Positions 59,600-64,000 of a stretch of DNA of 64,000 nt are shown here, piece after piece. The position numbers and the translations under genes were made by a program. Origin of the DNA: Haliclona indistincta (taxonomy: Eukaryota; Porifera; Demospongiae; Haplosclerida; Chalinidae). Numbering within the stretch: position 1 is the first letter of the stretch; each line of letters opens with the position of its first letter. Location: the NCBI GenBank assembly GCA_964017065.1, contig OZ024788.1:13439981-13503980 (forward strand), written 5' to 3'. The notes beneath the pieces were generated by a model. That model did not search any database. It saw only the letters and a list, made by a program, of their open reading frames with translations, and was not told where the DNA came from.

Positions 59600-60814
59600 A
59601 GCGGAAAACAAGATGGCGGTTACACTTAGGCTAAACGCAATAATTCACGTATATCTTGGCTGTTGACGACATCAGGAGTATTTTAAATACCTAGGGGCTA
59701 TCCTAAGAGGTAAGCGCTTACAATGAGTCTACTAATAAAGACTATAAGGCCAGTTGCTATGGGCATGACAAGATGGCGTCTCGCCTGGAGGCACTAAGTA
59801 CTGCACTACCATATCTTCGCCGTACGGGCGTTTCAAGCTAATCTAACGTTCTGAAGCTCCTTGTACGATTTGTACGATTACAAAGAGACCTTTAGAAGCA
59901 AAAGAAACCAGGTTTAAGGTAGTAAACCAGAGTTCACGTGGTCACCCGTTTGTTCATCTTCTTCTTTCTTCTTCTTCTTATTCTTCAGCGAGTCTAGCAC
60001 AGTAGTGAGCGAACCAAACGCAACTAAACCTACACAGAAGCAACGCTACCTATGACCATCAGTGCACCTGATATCTATTTAGGCCTAAAACACTGGGAGA
60101 AGCGAGTATTTCCAGAAAAACAGCGATTTTTGGTCCATAACAGACTCGATTCCATCATTCTGTTTGAACTCCGTTACTAGGTTACGCCTACTCGCGCACG
60201 CCCGTGTATGTAATTATTCTAATACAAGCGCACCTTAGTACAAATGGCTTGGAACGCAAGTACTGCTGCCACAACAGTGTTCACAGCAGACAACGAGCAT
60301 ATCTTCACTGTTACACTGGATTTGTCTGTTCAGGCTTGTAAGAATGCTATCTTAAGCTTAGCTAATGTTGCATGGTACATGTTGCATGCAGTGCAGAGTC
60401 AATCGAGTGCAGTCTCAGCTAGCTGCCAGAACTATTATATATTACAAATTAATTTCATTACTTTCGAAACTATACACTGTATTAGCATAAGTGACAACTA
60501 AGTGATTAATAAAAAAAAGAAATGAAACAAGTAATAAAAACATTTTAACCAAAATGGAAGAGATTTAGGGTTGGTACATTTATCGAAAAAGTATGGAAAC
60601 AAGATTTGAAATGAAAAGGATTGTAACAATAGCAGTGTAATGCTACCTCCCTAAATTAACTGCTTTCGATAGTTGTGGTTAACTTAATAGGGAGGTAGCA
60701 TTACACTGCTATTGTTACAATCCTTTTCATTTCAAATCTTGTTTCCATACTTTTTCGATAAATGTACCAACCCTAAATCTCTTCCATTTTGGTTAAAATG
60801 TTTTTATTACTTGT
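59600..60814 (-). repeat. 1.2-kb repeat ending in a foldback hairpin (copy B, inverted relative to copy A)
   Basis: The hairpin 60527-60814 and flank 59600-60527 match 20989-22250 in reverse orientation (shared CTAAACGCAATAATTCACGT, GGCGTCTCGCCTGGAGGCA, TACGCCTACTCGCGCACG). A frame at 60244-60501 (start MAWNASTAATTVFTADNEH) is open here but shifted in copy A, so coding status is doubtful. Confidence 0.85.
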
Positions 60815-61167
60815 CCATATAGGTTTGTCATCCAGCTCCAGAATAGTACCGGAAATAGCTCCAAAATAGGACCGGAAGGGGCATGTGCTGTCATCCCAAA
60901 GCTCCAGAATAGGACCGGAAGCCGCTGCTATGAATGCTAAAGCATAGATATTGGCTAAAGTGTTCGTCTTGTGCTGAAGACGCTGCTAGATAGTATGCCA
61001 TCCTAATCGTAGCTAGAATCGCACTGCCTGCCTGTCGACAGACCGCGGTGACGCCGGCACTGCCATCAGTCGTGGCGACATAGTCGCTTGGACTGACCAT
61101 AGATCTATGCTTGGACCCAATGGCTCAGCAAGTCTTCAGCGTTATCAACTAGTAACGCAAACGCATC
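60815..61167. other. Gene-free stretch
   Basis: Three CTCCAGAATAGGACCGGAAG-like repeats at about 60836-60920, otherwise nothing recognised. Confidence 0.5.
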
Positions 61168-62690
61168 TTTATTATTATTTTATTATTATTATTATAACTT
61201 TACAGCCATATAAAAACATACTGATACAACAAATGAGAATTAGTGAAAGAAGAAAATGGCTGACAGTAAACATTACATAAAGCAATGCTACTGGGAGGGT
61301 TTAGTTAATAATTAGAGGAAAAACCTAAACCGACACATCTGTTACATGGACAGAGGAAATGATATGTACAAGGAAGGTCAGAGATGAAATGAGTATAGAA
61401 ATGAGACCAAAACTCCTCAATAATAATATTTTTAATAGAGATCACAGATAATGAAAGGTCAATTCGAGGTAGTGAATTCCAAAGTCTAACGACTCGATTG
61501 AAATAAAAATGACGTGAAAATGAAGTTTTGGAGAACTTATGAACAAGTTTACCAGAGGATGAGGAACGAGTATTGTTAGAAACAAATGAAACGTACGAGA
61601 GAGGATCAAAATTGTCAGATGGAGTTTTGAAGCTCTTTATTAGAAACATAATGTCTTGCAAATCGAACCAATACATTAGCGGAAGTAGGTCTAAAGATAT
61701 GAGTCTTTGGCGATAGTCAGAGTAGGGAGACCCTTGCAAAATGTACTTAGTAGCTTTCTTTTGGATTCTTTCAAGTTGGATAATATGTTTAGTTAAGTAT
61801 GGATGCCAAACTTGAGAACAGAAGGACAAATGAGATCTCACAAGAGATAAGTAAAGAGTTTTTTTAGTGGAGATAGATATATTAGGGGATAGAGTTCGTC
61901 TAATTAGGAAAAGAGCATGGTAAGCTTTTGAAGAAATAGAGTCGTAGTGGTTTGACCAAGAGAGATTAGAAGTTAGAGTCAGACCTAGATCTCGTTGTTT
62001 CTGAACTGAGACTACTGGGTTACCGGCAATACTATATTGGAAAGAAGGATCAGAAATTGCGTCATGGGATGGATGGAGAGCTATTTTTAAAATGGCACAT
62101 TTAGCACCATTTAGACGGAGATTCCACTGGTCACACCAAGAGGAAACATGATCGAGACACAATTGGAGAGAGGCCTGACTCGAATGAGACTCAATACATT
62201 TTAGAATTTTGGTATCGTCTGCGAAGAGCAAAAAGTCAGAAGGAGAACAAAGTGGTAAATCATTGATATAAATAAGGAAAAGTAAAGGGCCAAGAACACT
62301 CCCTTGAGGTACTCCAGAAGCAACAGGTAAAGAAGAAGAGCTGTGGTTGTTGAAAGTAGTAAAATGCAGACGATTACGGAGATAGGAACGAAACCAGAAC
62401 CACAGACTACCTGTGATACCAAGAGACCACAGCTTAAAAAGCAGCTCATCATGTGGCACCGAATCAAATGCTTTACGAAAGTCGAGGTAGACAACATCAG
62501 AAGCATAATGCTCGTCAGCGTAGTGAATGACTTTATTTAAAAAGACAAGCATTTGAGATAAACAGGATCTACTTTTGAGGAAACCAAACTGTTGCTTGTT
62601 AAGCTTAGGACGAATAAAATCTATTGTTTTATTGTAAACGATGGTTTCAAGCACTTTAGCATCTTGACGCATCTTGACGCACAAGCATCT
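61168..62690 (-). mobile_element. 5'-truncated non-LTR retrotransposon (Jockey/I/CR1-like)
   Basis: A minus-strand copy ending in a (TAA)n-type 3' tail (ATT repeats at about 61168-61195). Only the reverse transcriptase and C-terminal region remain. It starts near 62690, where short AGCATCTTGACG repeats border it. Confidence 0.88.
61305..62684 (-). CDS. Non-LTR retrotransposon reverse transcriptase, N-terminally truncated
   Basis: A 459-residue uninterrupted frame. Motifs in order: KQQFGFLKSRSCLSQ, VVYLDFRKAFDSVPHDELL, the GVPQGSVLGPLLFLIYINDL motif, the catalytic FADDTKI, and WNLRLNGAKC. The C-terminal half has the usual HLSFCSQVWHPY and IQKKATKYIL segments of Jockey/I/CR1-like elements. The endonuclease domain expected at the N-terminus is absent, so the Met at 62684 is not a real start. 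The uninterrupted frame and intact catalytic motif indicate a young insertion. Confidence 0.9.
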   Translation of the reverse strand: MCVKMRQDAKVLETIVYNKTIDFIRPKLNKQQFGFLKSRSCLSQMLVFLNKVIHYADEHYASDVVYLDFRKAFDSVPHDELLFKLWSLGITGSLWFWFRSYLRNRLHFTTFNNHSSSSLPVASGVPQGSVLGPLLFLIYINDLPLCSPSDFLLFADDTKILKCIESHSSQASLQLCLDHVSSWCDQWNLRLNGAKCAILKIALHPSHDAISDPSFQYSIAGNPVVSVQKQRDLGLTLTSNLSWSNHYDSISSKAYHALFLIRRTLSPNISISTKKTLYLSLVRSHLSFCSQVWHPYLTKHIIQLERIQKKATKYILQGSPYSDYRQRLISLDLLPLMYWFDLQDIMFLIKSFKTPSDNFDPLSYVSFVSNNTRSSSSGKLVHKFSKTSFSRHFYFNRVVRLWNSLPRIDLSLSVISIKNIIIEEFWSHFYTHFISDLPCTYHFLCPCNRCVGLGFSSNY

Positions 62691-62754
62691 TGACGTGCTC
62701 CACAGTCTGTAGACTACAGAATACTTGTATTGACCCTGAGCACTAACACTCAGG

Positions 62755-63855
62755 AAAATGCACTCTCATGGCGATCTGAAGCTTAGTCGAGCTTAGTGCC
62801 GCACCAAGTTGCATAGTAATCTAGTAGACTTGGTGTGTAAGAATGCTATAATGCCACTAAAACAAGAAAATGCACTCTCATGAGGATCTTGGGTCAGAAG
62901 TGCACCAAGTTGCCTAGTAATCTAGTAGACTTGGTGTGTGAGAATGCTGTGAAGCCACTAAAACAAGAAAATGCACTTTCATGAGGATCTTGGATGTGAA
63001 TTGCACCAAGTTGCCTAGTAATCTAGTAGACTTGGTGTGTGAGACTGCTGTGATGCCACTAAAACGAGAAAATGCACTCTCATGAGGATCTTGGGTCTGA
63101 AGTGCACCAATTTGCATAGTAATCTAGTAGACTTGGTGTGTGAGAATGTTGTGATGCCACTAAAACGAGAAAATGCACTCTCATGAGGATCTTGGGTCAG
63201 AAGTGCACCAATTTGCATAGTAATCTAGTAGACTTGGTGTGTGAGACTGCTGTGATGCCACTAAAACGAGAAAATGCACTCTCATGAGGATCTTGGGTCT
63301 GAAGCGCACCAATTTGCATAGTAATCTAGTAGACTTGGTGTGTGAGAATGTTGTGATGCCACTAAAACGAGAAAATGCACTCTCATGAGGATCTTGGGTC
63401 AGAAGTGCACCAATTTGCATAGTAATCTAGTAGACTTGGTGTGTGAGACTGCTGTGATGCCACTAAAACGAGAAAATGCACTCTCATGAGGATCTTGGGT
63501 CTGAAGTGCACCAATTTGCATAGTAATCTAGTAGACTTGGTGTGTGAGAATGCTATAATGCCACTAAAACAAGAAAATGCACTCTCATGAGGATCTTGGG
63601 TCTGAAGTGCACCAAGTTGCCTACTATAATCTAGTAGACTTGGTGTGTGAGAATACTGTGATGCCACTAAAACAAGAAAATGCACTCTCATGAGGATCTT
63701 GGGTCTGAAGTGCACCAATTTGCATAGTAATCTAGTAGACTTGGTGTGTGAGAATGCTGTGATGCCACTAAAACAAGAAAATGCACTCTCATGAGGATCT
63801 TGGGTATGAAGTGCACTAGTAATCTCAGTAGTAGACTTGGTGTGTGAGAATGCTG
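62755..63855. repeat. ~101-bp satellite, about eleven copies
   Basis: The unit contains AATGCACTCTCATGAGGATC, AAGTGCACCAA, GTAATCTAGTAGACTTGGTG and GATGCCACTAAAAC. Copies alternate between two subtypes (TTGCATAG against TTGCCTAG, ACAAG against ACGAG). Open frames across it on the minus strand come from a period close to a multiple of three and are not genes. Confidence 0.95.
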
Positions 63856-64000
63856 TAATAGAGTGATGATATAGGTTACTCACTACTACTTCGCATGATA
63901 CAGTAACAGCATTCAGTTAAATAGTATCAAAAGAGAGTAAAAATTATTAGTCAAATTTAATGTACAAAACAATAGTTCTTTGTTTTGGACGATGTTAACA

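Noticed and set aside
62755..63855. Regular ~101-bp repeats considered as a CRISPR-like array or a repeat protein
   Set aside because: The whole unit is repeated with no variable spacers, and the genome is animal; it is satellite DNA.

Overview
The window reads as animal genomic DNA from a compact, AT-rich genome: genes are split by short GT-AG introns, intergenic gaps are small, and microsatellites and foldback elements are dense. Gene content (an intraflagellar-transport TPR protein, a GAD/CSAD-type decarboxylase, a PX sorting nexin, and Ig/FN3 receptors with ZU5 and Death domains) fits an early-branching metazoan. A demosponge such as Amphimedon is my best guess, inferred from gene style and not proven. 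All exon models were made by eye from splice sites and family resemblance.

Layout. 1-2340 (+): 3' part of TTC21B/IFT139. A long, near-perfect, pre-miRNA-like hairpin sits in one of its introns (520-676). 2480-6012 (-): complete PLP-dependent decarboxylase of the GAD/CSAD family, tail-to-tail with TTC21B. 6081-52753 (+): a cluster of paralogous type I membrane receptors. Copy 1 is 6081-13265, a decayed fragment lies at 14.4-14.8 kb, copy 2 is 24258-33416, copy 3 is 34771-38400, copy 4 is 43620-52372 (damaged), and copy 5 starts at 52753 and is cut off by a retroelement. Copy 1 lies only 68 bp from the decarboxylase start, head-to-head. Decayed pieces of the decarboxylase sit in the same divergent position in front of three other copies, so the duplicated unit was the divergent pair. 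38628-42127 (-): a PX-domain sorting nexin, embedded in the cluster.

The receptors are the main discovery. Each has a signal peptide, an Ig-like domain, an FN3 domain, one membrane helix, a cytoplasmic tail with an acidic dileucine-type motif (copies 1, 2 and 4), a variable number of about 130-170-residue modules (five in copy 1, four in copies 2 and 4, one in copy 3), then ZU5, a further module in the UPA position, and a C-terminal Death domain. The repeated modules look like relatives of the UPA-position domain. The architecture Ig-FN3-TM-(UPA-like)n-ZU5-UPA-Death resembles UNC5 in its C-terminal half but has a repeat array that I do not recognise from a named family. The last module exon and the ZU5 exon are almost identical among copies, which suggests gene conversion.

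The remainder is mobile and repetitive DNA. It includes a degenerate Ty1/copia element (15025-19649), a piggyBac-like TTAA insertion with its empty site preserved in a paralogue (30603-31573), and an insertion that puts a stop into copy 4 (47567-48170). There are two truncated non-LTR retrotransposons (53133-54400, probably with a restriction-like endonuclease; 61168-62690) and a 576-bp TIR element (54510-55085) holding tRNA-like and TTTAGGG-like sequence. A 4-kb foldback element has arms built of ~175-bp tandem units (55422-59449). A 1.2-kb hairpin-bearing repeat occurs twice in opposite orientation, and a ~101-bp satellite lies at the right end.
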